DNA of 8,609 nt. It comes from Anaerolineae bacterium (GTDB lineage Bacteria > Chloroflexota > Anaerolineae > Anaerolineales > E44-bin32). The first letter of the stretch is position 1; each line of letters starts with the position of its first letter. The notes beneath the pieces are model-generated. The model had not been told where the DNA came from. It did not search any database and saw nothing but the letters and a program-made list of their open reading frames with translations. The stretch is taken from the NCBI GenBank assembly GCA_030598885.1, contig JAUVOZ010000081.1:1-8609 (forward strand), in the 5' to 3' direction. Positions 1 to 6,507 of this stretch are shown piece by piece. Made by a program: the position numbers and the translations under genes.

Positions 1-1
1 G

Positions 2-1762
2 GTGCTGGCCGGGGCTTGTAGCCAAATCGATGTTGTGATCCACCCGGATAACAGCGTAACTGTGGAAGACAATGGGCGGGGCATTCCAGTTGATATCCAC
101 CCTGAGATGAAGAAACCTGCGCTCGAGGTTGTTATGACCGTTCTCCATTCTGGGGCTAAGTTCGGTGGCGATGGCTACAAGGTGGCAGGTGGCTTGCACG
201 GTGTCGGTGTTTCAGCCGTAAATGCGCTTTCTGAATGGTGCGAAGTCGAGGTCAAGCGCGGAGGAAAAGTACATTTCCAGCGTTACGAACGCGGTGCACC
301 TACTGGCCCAGTGAAGGTGGTTGGCAAGGTTACCAAGACGGATACGGGAAATAAGACGACTTTTATGTATGACTCGGAAATTTTCACCGGTGATTTTATG
401 TATCGCTTCGAAACGTTGGTCCAGCGTTTCCGTGAGATGGCTTTTGTCACCCGGGGCGTGACAATTAATTTGCTCGACGAGCGTGCCGAGCGTGAAATGA
501 CCTTTTATTTCGAAGGGGGGATAACTTCCTTTGTCCGTTACCTCAACCGCAACCGTGGTGTACTACATCCGATTTGTTATGTTGATGAGGAAATCGATGG
601 AACAGGCATTGAGGTCGCTCTGCAATTCACCGATGCCTACGCCGAGTCGGTATATTCCTTTGCTAACACGATCAACACTGTGGACGGCGGCACCCATCTG
701 ACAGGGTTCCGGGCAGCTATCACCCGCACGATCAACGACTACGCAAGAAAGAATAGCTTGTTGAAAAACTCCGACCACAACTTCACCGGTGATGATACGC
801 GTGAAGGCTTGACGGCAATTGTCAGTATCAAACATCGTGACCCGCAGTTTGAGAGCCAGACGAAGGTGAAGTTGATGAACGCCGAAGTCCAGACTCAGGT
901 GCAGCAAGTTCTGGGTGAAGCTTTTGGGGTGTTCCTAGAGGAGAATCCGAGGGCGGCCAAGGCGATTGCCCAGAAATGCCTGACATCTGCTAGAGCACGG
1001 GATGCAGCCCGTAAGGCGCGAGATCTGGTGATCCGAAAGAGCGCCCTCGAGAGCCTGACTCTACCAGGTAAGTTGGCTGACTGCTCGGAGCGGGACCCGA
1101 ATAAGTGCGAGCTCTATATCGTCGAGGGTGATTCGGCCGGTGGATCCGCCAAGCAAGGGCGAGATCGACACTTCCAGGCTATTTTGCCCCTACGGGGTAA
1201 GATCCTTAACACGGAGCGAGCAAGGCTGGATAAAATCCTTTCCAACAACGAAGTCAGAGCGTTGATATCGGCCTTAGGGACCAGCATCGGGGAGACTTTT
1301 GATATCTCCAACTTGCGTTACGGTCGGGTGATTATTATGACCGATGCCGACGTGGATGGCGCCCATATTCGCACCCTGCTCTTGACCTTTTTCTTCCGTT
1401 ATATGCCGGAGCTGATCGAGGAGGGGCATCTATTCATCGCCCAACCCCCGCTCTATCGGGTCAGTCATAAACGGAAGGTGCTATTCGCCTACACCGATAA
1501 CGATTTGGCTCGTATCCTGAAGGAATTCGGTTCCGCAGCAAAAAAGGCTCATTTGCAACGGTATAAAGGTCTGGGTGAGATGAACCCGGATCAATTGTGG
1601 GATACCACGATGGATCCATCCAATCGCACGCTGCTCCAGGTGGCAATTGAAGATGCGGCGGCTGCCGATCGGACCTTCAATATGCTGATGGGGGCTGCCG
1701 TACCTCCCCGTCGCCGCTTCATCCTGACCCATGCCCTCGAGGTACGGAATCTGGATGTTTAA
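2..1762 (+). CDS. gyrB: DNA gyrase subunit B, 5'-truncated by window edge
   Basis: GyrB is the ATPase subunit of the type IIA topoisomerase that introduces negative supercoils with GyrA. The first visible codon aligns with about residue 51 of E. coli GyrB, so the N-terminal arm and the Mg-binding Asn of the ATPase are outside the window. Residues below are numbered from the first visible codon. The GHKL ATPase continues with EDNGRGIP (22-29) and the ATP-lid glycines GGLHGVGVSAVNAL (63-76). The transducer domain carries FTGDDTREGL (261-270) and the QTK lysine (288). The TOPRIM domain has EGDSAGGSAKQGR (375-387) and the metal-binding DADVD (448-452). The C-terminus has RYKGLGEMNPDQLW (520-533). 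This is the short form, without the roughly 165-residue insertion found in E. coli. The residue matching the coumarin-contacting Arg136 appears conserved (Arg86). ParE is the main alternative, but overall similarity favours GyrB. A terminator follows the stop. Confidence 0.96.
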   Translation: MLAGACSQIDVVIHPDNSVTVEDNGRGIPVDIHPEMKKPALEVVMTVLHSGAKFGGDGYKVAGGLHGVGVSAVNALSEWCEVEVKRGGKVHFQRYERGAPTGPVKVVGKVTKTDTGNKTTFMYDSEIFTGDFMYRFETLVQRFREMAFVTRGVTINLLDERAEREMTFYFEGGITSFVRYLNRNRGVLHPICYVDEEIDGTGIEVALQFTDAYAESVYSFANTINTVDGGTHLTGFRAAITRTINDYARKNSLLKNSDHNFTGDDTREGLTAIVSIKHRDPQFESQTKVKLMNAEVQTQVQQVLGEAFGVFLEENPRAAKAIAQKCLTSARARDAARKARDLVIRKSALESLTLPGKLADCSERDPNKCELYIVEGDSAGGSAKQGRDRHFQAILPLRGKILNTERARLDKILSNNEVRALISALGTSIGETFDISNLRYGRVIIMTDADVDGAHIRTLLLTFFFRYMPELIEEGHLFIAQPPLYRVSHKRKVLFAYTDNDLARILKEFGSAAKKAHLQRYKGLGEMNPDQLWDTTMDPSNRTLLQVAIEDAAAADRTFNMLMGAAVPPRRRFILTHALEVRNLDV

Positions 1763-1806
1763 TCAATAGCCACAATGGAAAGGCACAAGCGCCAATAAGA
1801 GAACTG

Positions 1807-1855
1807 TATGTGGGGTGTGAGCAAAGCTCACACCCCACATATGCTTCTCTTTTTC
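1807..1855 (+). terminator. Rho-independent terminator after gyrB
   Basis: A perfect 16-bp inverted repeat (1807-1822 and 1826-1841) closes on an AAA loop. A T-rich tail with a T5 run follows at about 1842-1855. It begins 44 nt after the gyrB stop, between convergent gyrB and nfuA. Read from the other strand, the stem is followed by a weaker T-rich stretch (TTCTCTTATT), so it may also stop nfuA transcripts. Confidence 0.88.
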
Positions 1856-1894
1856 CTGCTGATGCCTGCTTTTTCCCAGTTTTAACAGCCTATT

Positions 1895-2467
1895 TCATTC
1901 ACCGGGTTGGTGGTATGGGTTGGTCCCCCCTGTATGGTCCGTTGTGTCGAGAACTTGTTTTATCTGCGGCACAGCCTCTCGGATCGTGACCTCCACGCCC
2001 TGCTTCATGGTTACATCAATCAATCCGCACCCTTGACACCCACCACCAAATGAAATATAGGCGATGTTATCCTTGACTTCGAGCAATGTGACGAAACCTC
2101 TATGCATGGCAAGGCCCGGATTAATTTCTTTGTCGATCACTTCCTGCACTGATTGTGATGTAGGGTCTTTCCAGAGCGGATTCGGGTTATCGAACTGGAA
2201 ACCGCGTCGAAACCGATCTTGGTTGTATACCAAAGAAGCTCCCTCTAGGTTAGGCGCGCTTTCAGGATCGATTAGAACTTTAAGCTCGCCAACCTCAATC
2301 ACATTGTCGTCGGATCGTATATCGGTCATGGGTACAAAACCAAGTGAATAGCGGAAGCCACCTGGTCCACGCCCGATGATCGCAACCCGCAAAGCCATGT
2401 CTTGGATATCCTTTTCCTCCACCTCAGTAATGATTTCCTTCATCGCGGTATCGCTGATAGTTATCAT
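1895..2467 (-). CDS. nfuA: NfuA-type Fe/S cluster carrier (degenerate A-type domain + NifU C-terminal domain)
   Basis: This cytoplasmic protein probably binds an Fe/S cluster between two monomers and delivers it to client apoproteins. Counted from the ATG at 2467 (190 residues), residues 1-95 resemble the A-type (HesB/IscA) fold but contain no cysteine, as in E. coli NfuA, where that domain has lost its cluster ligands and serves for target recognition. Residues 105-175 are the NifU C-terminal domain, with the cluster motif GGGCQGCGLIDVT (Cys144, Cys147). The N-terminus MITISDTA and the length of about 190 match the family. An in-frame GTG at 2473 lies inside the Shine-Dalgarno sequence, so the ATG is the better start. 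It faces gyrB across a terminator and has its own promoter. The closest alternative name is a generic 'NifU family / IscA-NfuA fusion protein'. Confidence 0.9.
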   Translation of the reverse strand: MITISDTAMKEIITEVEEKDIQDMALRVAIIGRGPGGFRYSLGFVPMTDIRSDDNVIEVGELKVLIDPESAPNLEGASLVYNQDRFRRGFQFDNPNPLWKDPTSQSVQEVIDKEINPGLAMHRGFVTLLEVKDNIAYISFGGGCQGCGLIDVTMKQGVEVTIREAVPQIKQVLDTTDHTGGTNPYHQPGE

Positions 2468-2470
2468 CCA

Positions 2471-2479
2471 CACCTCCTT
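2471..2479 (-). promoter_or_regulatory. Shine-Dalgarno sequence of nfuA
   Basis: On the minus strand AAGGAGGTG sits just before the ATG at 2467, with 3 nt between the full match and the ATG (5 nt from AAGGAGG). It contains the competing in-frame GTG, which therefore cannot be the start. Confidence 0.8.
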
Positions 2480-2509
2480 GTAAGAATGAATACCTTTAAG
2501 TCAAACAGG

Positions 2510-2538
2510 ATTATACCTAAACGACGTTCAGTCGTCGA
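2510..2538 (-). promoter_or_regulatory. Sigma70-like promoter of nfuA with overlapping inverted repeat
   Basis: On the minus strand TCGACG (2538-2533, 4/6 to the -35 consensus) is separated by 17 bp from a perfect TATAAT (2515-2510). The predicted transcript start is near 2503, giving a 5' leader of about 36 nt. Overlapping short inverted repeats, CGACG-N6-CGTCG (2522-2537) and ACGAC-N5-GTCGT (2521-2535), cover the -35 and spacer and could be a repressor site. The promoter lies in the gap behind the M14 gene, so nfuA can be transcribed independently of it. Confidence 0.68.
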
Positions 2539-2599
2539 TGTTAGTGCTCGGTTCCAGGCGTTGGAATTGACTCATATACAAGTCGTGGTATACGCCACC

Positions 2600-2623
2600 C
2601 TACTCCTCGAGAGTAGTTTTTTT
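2600..2623 (+). terminator. Small hairpin plus T7, plus-strand orientation
   Basis: CTACTC (2600-2605) pairs with GAGTAG (2611-2616) across a 5-nt loop and is followed by seven Ts (2617-2623). This is the shape of a weak intrinsic terminator read left to right. However, both flanking genes run right to left, so it would act on antisense transcripts entering the 3' end of the M14 gene. In the minus direction there is no T tract after the stem. It could be chance. Confidence 0.3.
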
Positions 2624-2631
2624 CAGTGCGC

Positions 2632-3654
2632 TCATCGTTGCCAATTGAGGAAAACAGAGAGGATATCTAAGTTCGGCCTGAGATCAGTGAACGTATGAGT
2701 ACTCAGTTCAATATCGACAGCAGCAATGCCGTTCATCGAGGCCCAATCGATCAGTTGGCCGGTGTACTGGCAGTTGGTATCCAAGGGTGGGTAAGGATAA
2801 TCACTAACCGCGGCTACGGCTTCCGCCAGACTAATCGAAGCTGCATCAGGAGGTTGACCACCAGGAAAGATACCCAAACCAGCGCTGTGGTAATTAATCA
2901 GAGCTTCAACATGCTGGCTGAGAAGGAAGCGTATCAGCGCCAATGTCTCAGGTTCTGAGGCTGGATAGGTACCGGCGGTGATTGGCAACATGTCCCAGCA
3001 ACCATTACGCGGCCATTCAGCTTGCCAATGTGCAGGCCAGTTGCGATTCAGGTCAACCCCGTTTTCATTAGCCCGTCCGTAGATACCATGTGAATGGGCA
3101 TCACCATCGGGGTTGAGGGATCTGAGAATAAACAGTGTCACATCGTGCGGGATCAAATCGGGGCGGCCGGGCAGGATGGTGATCAGTTGGTCAGCCAGGG
3201 CGATAGTGTTCCATTCGTAGCCACCGTGGATGCCAGCCACGATCATCCGTTTCTTCGCTCCGGAGCCAAAACGGTATACTTCGAGTGGGCGTCCAGCGAC
3301 AGAGTAGCCGATGATAATTGGGCTTTGGTTGTATGAGATAAGGGTCGCCGAGGGAGTAGTGTAAGACTGATCGGTAGCCGTGACAGTGGATGTGTTAAAG
3401 GGAGGAGTGAGTGTGGCGGCTACTGTAGGTGCTTGAGACTGGGAGGTTTCCTGGATCTCATCCCAGGCTCCTGAGATTGTTGGCGTCGATCCATTGAATG
3501 AGCCCACACAGGCTACCAGCAGGGTAGAGAGCAGACAGCAAGTGCAAAGTCTGATCAGCTTGTGGCCCGGATGATGGCTATTTCTGATCACAAACCGTCT
3601 CGAATAATCGCGATAGATCGCAGTCGATTCACTAAGCAACCACATTGCATCCAA
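2632..3654 (-). CDS. M14-family zinc carboxypeptidase, predicted lipoprotein
   Basis: This is a predicted extracytoplasmic metallopeptidase that removes C-terminal residues from peptides or cell-wall peptides; its substrate cannot be told from sequence. The N-terminal part has a hydrophobic segment ending in LLVAC, giving a lipobox with lipidated Cys49. A Thr/Ser/Pro-rich linker runs to about residue 110, and the M14 catalytic domain covers about 112-340. Candidate zinc ligands are His143 and Glu147 (GIHGGYEWNT) and His256 (NYHSAG). The substrate-binding NGVDLNRNW motif is at 198-206, and the catalytic Glu is Glu316 (VDIELS). The first zinc motif is H-x3-E, not the usual H-x2-E. The start is uncertain: the ATGs at 3654 and 3645 give a long n-region, whereas the GTG at 3591 would give a normal signal peptide of about 27 residues before the Cys. 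No clear Shine-Dalgarno sequence decides. It is divergent from the kinase gene and lies upstream of nfuA on the same strand, with a promoter between them. Confidence 0.85.
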   Translation of the reverse strand: MDAMWLLSESTAIYRDYSRRFVIRNSHHPGHKLIRLCTCCLLSTLLVACVGSFNGSTPTISGAWDEIQETSQSQAPTVAATLTPPFNTSTVTATDQSYTTPSATLISYNQSPIIIGYSVAGRPLEVYRFGSGAKKRMIVAGIHGGYEWNTIALADQLITILPGRPDLIPHDVTLFILRSLNPDGDAHSHGIYGRANENGVDLNRNWPAHWQAEWPRNGCWDMLPITAGTYPASEPETLALIRFLLSQHVEALINYHSAGLGIFPGGQPPDAASISLAEAVAAVSDYPYPPLDTNCQYTGQLIDWASMNGIAAVDIELSTHTFTDLRPNLDILSVFLNWQR

Positions 3655-3689
3655 CTTGCCTTAATCACGCTCTCTCATATTTGGGCAAT

Positions 3690-3695
3690 ACTATA
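3690..3695 (-). promoter_or_regulatory. Candidate -10 element for the M14 gene
   Basis: TATAGT on the minus strand (5/6 to the -10 consensus) lies 35 nt upstream of the ATG at 3654. I see no good -35 at 16-18 bp. Nested inverted repeats surround it: TTGGGC (3681-3686) with GCCCAA (3716-3721), and CTCTCA (3672-3677) with TGAGAG (3727-3732). Confidence 0.35.
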
Positions 3696-3762
3696 TCATG
3701 GCAGCGCAGAAAAAAGCCCAAGCGAGTGAGAGGGAACATACTCCTTTTTTATTTATCCAGCA

Positions 3763-3784
3763 GGTCAGGCTCCCACGCCTGACC
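3763..3784. repeat. Perfect 8-bp inverted repeat at edge of repeat mosaic
   Basis: GGTCAGGC (3763-3770) and GCCTGACC (3777-3784) form a perfect stem with loop TCCCAC. There is no T tract on either side, so it does not look like an intrinsic terminator. It marks the boundary between AT-rich DNA and the GC-rich mosaic and resembles a REP/MITE-like terminal hairpin. Confidence 0.6.
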
Positions 3785-3816
3785 GTTGGTGGCATGCCCA
3801 CTCCGCTGCGCCGAAG

Positions 3817-3837
3817 GTCCTGAGCGTAGTCGAAGGG
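3817..3837. repeat. Dispersed 'CTGAGCGTAGTCGAAGG' type repeat
   Basis: The stretch contains CTGAGCGTAGTCGAAGGG. A second GTCGAAGGG lies at about 3847-3855, and a related CCGAAGG at 3811-3817. From memory, this word is a widespread high-copy intergenic repeat in Chloroflexota and several other phyla. Its function is not known to me. Copy number in this genome cannot be seen from the window. Confidence 0.6.
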
Positions 3838-3859
3838 ACAGGCTCCGTCGAAGGGCTAC

Positions 3860-4046
3860 GGGATCCAACCCAGTCCCGTCAAGTCAAGCTTGATGAACGA
3901 TCTCGCTTCGCTCGCGGGATGAACGATCAAGCCCAGTCCCGTCTGCACCCTTCGGGTACCTTCGGCGCGGGACGAACGGTCGAGCCCAGTCAAGCCCCGT
4001 CTCGCTCTGCTCGCGGGACGAACGGCTGGACGAACGGTGCTTCGCC
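3860..4046. repeat. Degenerate tandem repeat, four units of about 32-56 bp
   Basis: Four consecutive units begin at about 3860, 3916, 3969 and 4015. Each opens with GGG-A, and units 2-4 open with GGGAYGAACGRY. Units 1-3 then carry a CCCAGTC core. Units 1 and 3 end in a CTCGCTYYGCTCGC block; unit 2 ends instead in CTTCGGGTACCTTCGGCGC. Unit 4 is shortened and repeats GGACGAACGG internally. Unit lengths vary (56, 53, 46, 32), so this is not a CRISPR array or a simple microsatellite. It looks like layered decay and duplication of a GC-rich palindromic element. Confidence 0.65.
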
Positions 4047-4177
4047 AGGAGCCGCCTGTGCAGGAATAGGTAGATAGGAGGAATTTGTTTTGAGGCAAAT
4101 AACATACATAACAATAAAACTATGTCAACCGTCAATAGTTATTGGAGGAGTTCCAGTTATTAATGACCTCAATGTGA

Positions 4178-4204
4178 AAAAAACAGTTTGATAAAATGTT
4201 TTTT
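4178..4204. repeat. AT-rich inverted repeat upstream of the kinase promoter
   Basis: AAAAAACA (4178-4185) is the exact complement of TGTTTTTT (4197-4204), and TTT/AAA can pair inside the loop. It ends 19 bp before the candidate -35 of the kinase gene. A stem this AT-rich is a poor terminator. It could be an operator or an UP-element-like tract, or only chance. Confidence 0.35.
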
Positions 4205-4223
4205 AGCTCTGCTGGGTCAATGG

Positions 4224-4252
4224 TAGTCAAAACGTATGTCATTTGCTACAAT
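4224..4252 (+). promoter_or_regulatory. Candidate sigma70-like promoter of the kinase gene
   Basis: TAGTCA (4224-4229, 4/6) and TACAAT (4247-4252, 5/6) are spaced by 17 bp. The predicted transcript start near 4259 gives a leader of about 40 nt before the ATG at 4299. Confidence 0.5.
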
Positions 4253-4298
4253 TGGCTGAAGTTGGCACTATTAGAAATTTCCTTCGACTGAGTCCTGC

Positions 4299-6386
4299 AT
4301 GCCCCTCCGAAATGGCACGATCCTCAAGAATCGTTATCGAATTGAACGCGCCCTTGGGCAGGGCGGGATGGGCGCGGTATATGAGGCATATGATGTCAAC
4401 CTGGGGGTTAAGGTTGCGGTTAAAGAAAACCTATTCACCACCGAGGAGTACGCACGACAATTCCGACGTGAGGCCACCATCCTGGCTAGCCTCCGACATC
4501 CTAATTTACCCCGTGTGACGGATCACTTCGTGATCGAAAAGGAAGGCCAGCACCTGGTGATGGACTTCATTGACGGGGTGGACCTACGTGAGCGGTTGGA
4601 GACCGAAGGATCGATTTCAGAGGAAGAGGCTTTACCCTGGTTCCTGGCGATTAGCGACGCGTTAAGTTATTTACACAGCCGAAAACCTCCCATCCTTCAC
4701 CGTGACGTCAAGCCCGGAAATATCAAGATCATGCCCAGTGGTCGAGCCATGTTGGTGGATTTCGGCCTAGCCAAGGTCGCAGAAGATGGCGACACCACAA
4801 GCACGGGTGCCAAGGCCATGACACCTGGTTTCTCGCCACCGGAACAATATGGAACGGGCCGAACCGACTCCAGGACGGATGTTTACTCCCTTGGAGCGAC
4901 GATGTATGCCATCCTGACAGCTGCGATTCCGGAGGATTCAATCCAGCGAGCGATGGGACGTGAGAAGCTGACCCCAGTTCGCAAGCGAAACTCCGAGGTC
5001 AGCTCAGGTGTGGCAAAGGTGATCGAGAAAGCCCTCGCAGTACACCCCGATGATAGATATCAGTCGGTACAAAAAATGGCAATCGCCCTTAGTTCAGCCT
5101 CGGGGGCCAGCCATCCCACCATCGTCCGTAGCTACCCTTACCTGGAAAGCACCAGAGTTGCTTCGGGTAAGGATGTTGGAGCAGACCTGGTAACACGAAA
5201 GTATAAGTCGGCTGCCAGGTTGCGCCGCTTGTCAAAGGCTTTACTTCTGGTGCTACCACTGGCGCTGATCGCAGTCGGTGCCAAATTTGTTGTTCCGGAT
5301 CTAGGTCCGCGATTGGCTGCCCTGTTGGCTAGACCGACGGCCGGACCTACCTTGCCGGATCTGCTGGCGACCGACACGATTGATATTCAACCCACCCAAA
5401 CAGAAGATTTTACTCTATTCCCGATTACACCCAGTCCAGAAGTCACTGAGGAACCGATTATAGTGCCGACCTCGATTGGGACTGCGACCCCGACACAACC
5501 ACCAACGGCGACGCCCCAAGGTGGAGGCGTGGGGCAAGTCGCATACGTCTCCGGGAAGACCGGCAACCCACAAATCTACCTCATCAATGTCGATGGGACC
5601 GGAGAGCGTCAGTTGACCAACCGCGAGGAAGGCGCCTGTCAACCGGCTTGGTCGCCAAATGGGTTGCAGTTGGTGTTTACCTCGCCTTGTCAGAGTGACA
5701 CCGAGGAATATCCAGGCTCCAGCCTGTGGTTGATCTCTTTTAATGAGGAAGACAACATTTCCGACCCGATTCCTTTGCAGACATTACCTGGAGGTGGAGG
5801 CGACTATGATCCAGCCTGGGCGCCAGACGGCGAGCGAATCGCCTTCACTTCTCGCCGGGATGGACGATCCCAGGTATATATTATGAATCTGGATGGAACT
5901 GGTTTGGTGAATCTAAACGAAGATCTAGCGTACAATCGTCAGCCGGCCTGGTCGCCAGATGGAAAACGAATATTGTTCACAACCAGTCGGGCGATGAATA
6001 AGGAAATTTGGATCATGCCTGATTATGGGGGTGATGAGGCGGCGTTTTCCCGCAGTGACGGGAAAGACGACTCCTTTGCGGATTGGTCGGGAGATGGCGA
6101 GTTGATCTTGTTCCAACGGGAAATCACATCTATCCCCATCTTGGTCGCCGCTCGTTTCAGTGATCAAGGCCGGATCGATTTCAGGATTTGCCCCGAGGGC
6201 AGGTATGCAGGCTACCCAATGGCGGAACCTCAGTGGTCCCCTGATGGTAATTGGATTATTTTTGAAACTTGGCCTGATGGTCGAAATCACAATATCGCCT
6301 TCATCACCTGGAGTTGCACAGACTTTGCTGAGATAACCAACCACCCGGCCGAGGATTTCGATCCTGCCTGGCGACCCATGCCCTAA
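4299..6386 (+). CDS. Transmembrane Ser/Thr protein kinase with extracytoplasmic TolB-like beta-propeller
   Basis: This is a Hanks-type (PknB-like) kinase that should phosphorylate cytoplasmic proteins on Ser/Thr. Residues 13-265 are the kinase domain: glycine loop GQGGMGAVY (20-28), catalytic Lys42 (VAVKE), helix-C Glu58, HRDVKPGN (134-141), DFG (154-156), SPPEQ in place of APE (179-183) and the structural Asp194. All catalytic residues are present. A basic stretch and one membrane helix follow (about 313-331). Next comes a Thr/Pro-rich spacer (about 345-410), then a domain of TolB/PD40-type propeller repeats (about 412-692) with recurring AWSPDG-like and IYLINVDGTG-like motifs (450-454, 506-511, 549-554, 645-650). 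The inferred topology is kinase inside and propeller outside, as a ligand or wall sensor. The start fits the family N-terminus (GTILKNRYRIE), but no good Shine-Dalgarno sequence precedes it. The target is unknown. Confidence 0.93.
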   Translation: MPLRNGTILKNRYRIERALGQGGMGAVYEAYDVNLGVKVAVKENLFTTEEYARQFRREATILASLRHPNLPRVTDHFVIEKEGQHLVMDFIDGVDLRERLETEGSISEEEALPWFLAISDALSYLHSRKPPILHRDVKPGNIKIMPSGRAMLVDFGLAKVAEDGDTTSTGAKAMTPGFSPPEQYGTGRTDSRTDVYSLGATMYAILTAAIPEDSIQRAMGREKLTPVRKRNSEVSSGVAKVIEKALAVHPDDRYQSVQKMAIALSSASGASHPTIVRSYPYLESTRVASGKDVGADLVTRKYKSAARLRRLSKALLLVLPLALIAVGAKFVVPDLGPRLAALLARPTAGPTLPDLLATDTIDIQPTQTEDFTLFPITPSPEVTEEPIIVPTSIGTATPTQPPTATPQGGGVGQVAYVSGKTGNPQIYLINVDGTGERQLTNREEGACQPAWSPNGLQLVFTSPCQSDTEEYPGSSLWLISFNEEDNISDPIPLQTLPGGGGDYDPAWAPDGERIAFTSRRDGRSQVYIMNLDGTGLVNLNEDLAYNRQPAWSPDGKRILFTTSRAMNKEIWIMPDYGGDEAAFSRSDGKDDSFADWSGDGELILFQREITSIPILVAARFSDQGRIDFRICPEGRYAGYPMAEPQWSPDGNWIIFETWPDGRNHNIAFITWSCTDFAEITNHPAEDFDPAWRPMP

Positions 6387-6478
6387 ATCTTGAGCGATAT
6401 CTCTGGGAAGTCTCGGATAAGTTAAACCCTGCAGCGAGGGAAGAGGAGAATTGTCAGGTTGGTAAAGGAACTCTGTTC

Positions 6479-6507
6479 TTGTTGCGTCATAACGCTTGAG
6501 GCATAAT
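6479..6507 (+). promoter_or_regulatory. Candidate promoter upstream of folD
   Basis: TTGTTG (6479-6484, 3/6) is followed after 17 bp by CATAAT (6502-6507, 5/6). A rival -10, TATACT, lies at 6511-6516 without a good -35. Two CTTGAGG copies (6495-6501 and 6515-6521) are exactly 20 bp apart, one in the spacer and one near the start site, and could be operator half-sites. The 92 bases between the kinase stop (6386) and this element show no terminator with a T tract. Confidence 0.35.

Larger units (their letters stand above)
3655..4298. other. Gene-free divergent intergenic region
   Basis: These 644 bp separate the divergent M14 and kinase genes. The edges (3655-3760 and 4075-4298) are AT-rich and hold candidate promoters. 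The centre (about 3763-4046) is GC-rich and repetitive. Short open frames across the centre translate into repetitive Arg/Ser/Gly-rich peptides with no ribosome-binding site, so I call no protein. No tRNA cloverleaf or transposase remnant is visible. Confidence 0.7.

Noticed and set aside
563..907. Antisense open frame inside gyrB
   Set aside because: Fully overlaps the conserved GyrB transducer region, with no recognisable domain; a shadow of codon bias.
2064..2698. Plus-strand open frames over nfuA and the nfuA/M14 gap
   Set aside because: They are antisense to the conserved NfuA sequence or extend from it, and nothing in them resembles a protein family.
3860..4046. CRISPR array
   Set aside because: Units are unequal (32-56 bp), degenerate along their whole length and contiguous, with no constant repeat and variable spacer pattern and no cas genes nearby.
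3856..4135. Two overlapping minus-strand open frames of about 80 codons
   Set aside because: They lie in the repeat mosaic, the peptides simply translate the repeats (Arg/Ser/Gly-rich), they overlap each other in different frames, and no ribosome-binding site is seen.
5925..6344. Antisense 139-codon open frame inside the kinase gene
   Set aside because: Overlaps the conserved propeller repeats and shows no domain of its own or ribosome-binding site.
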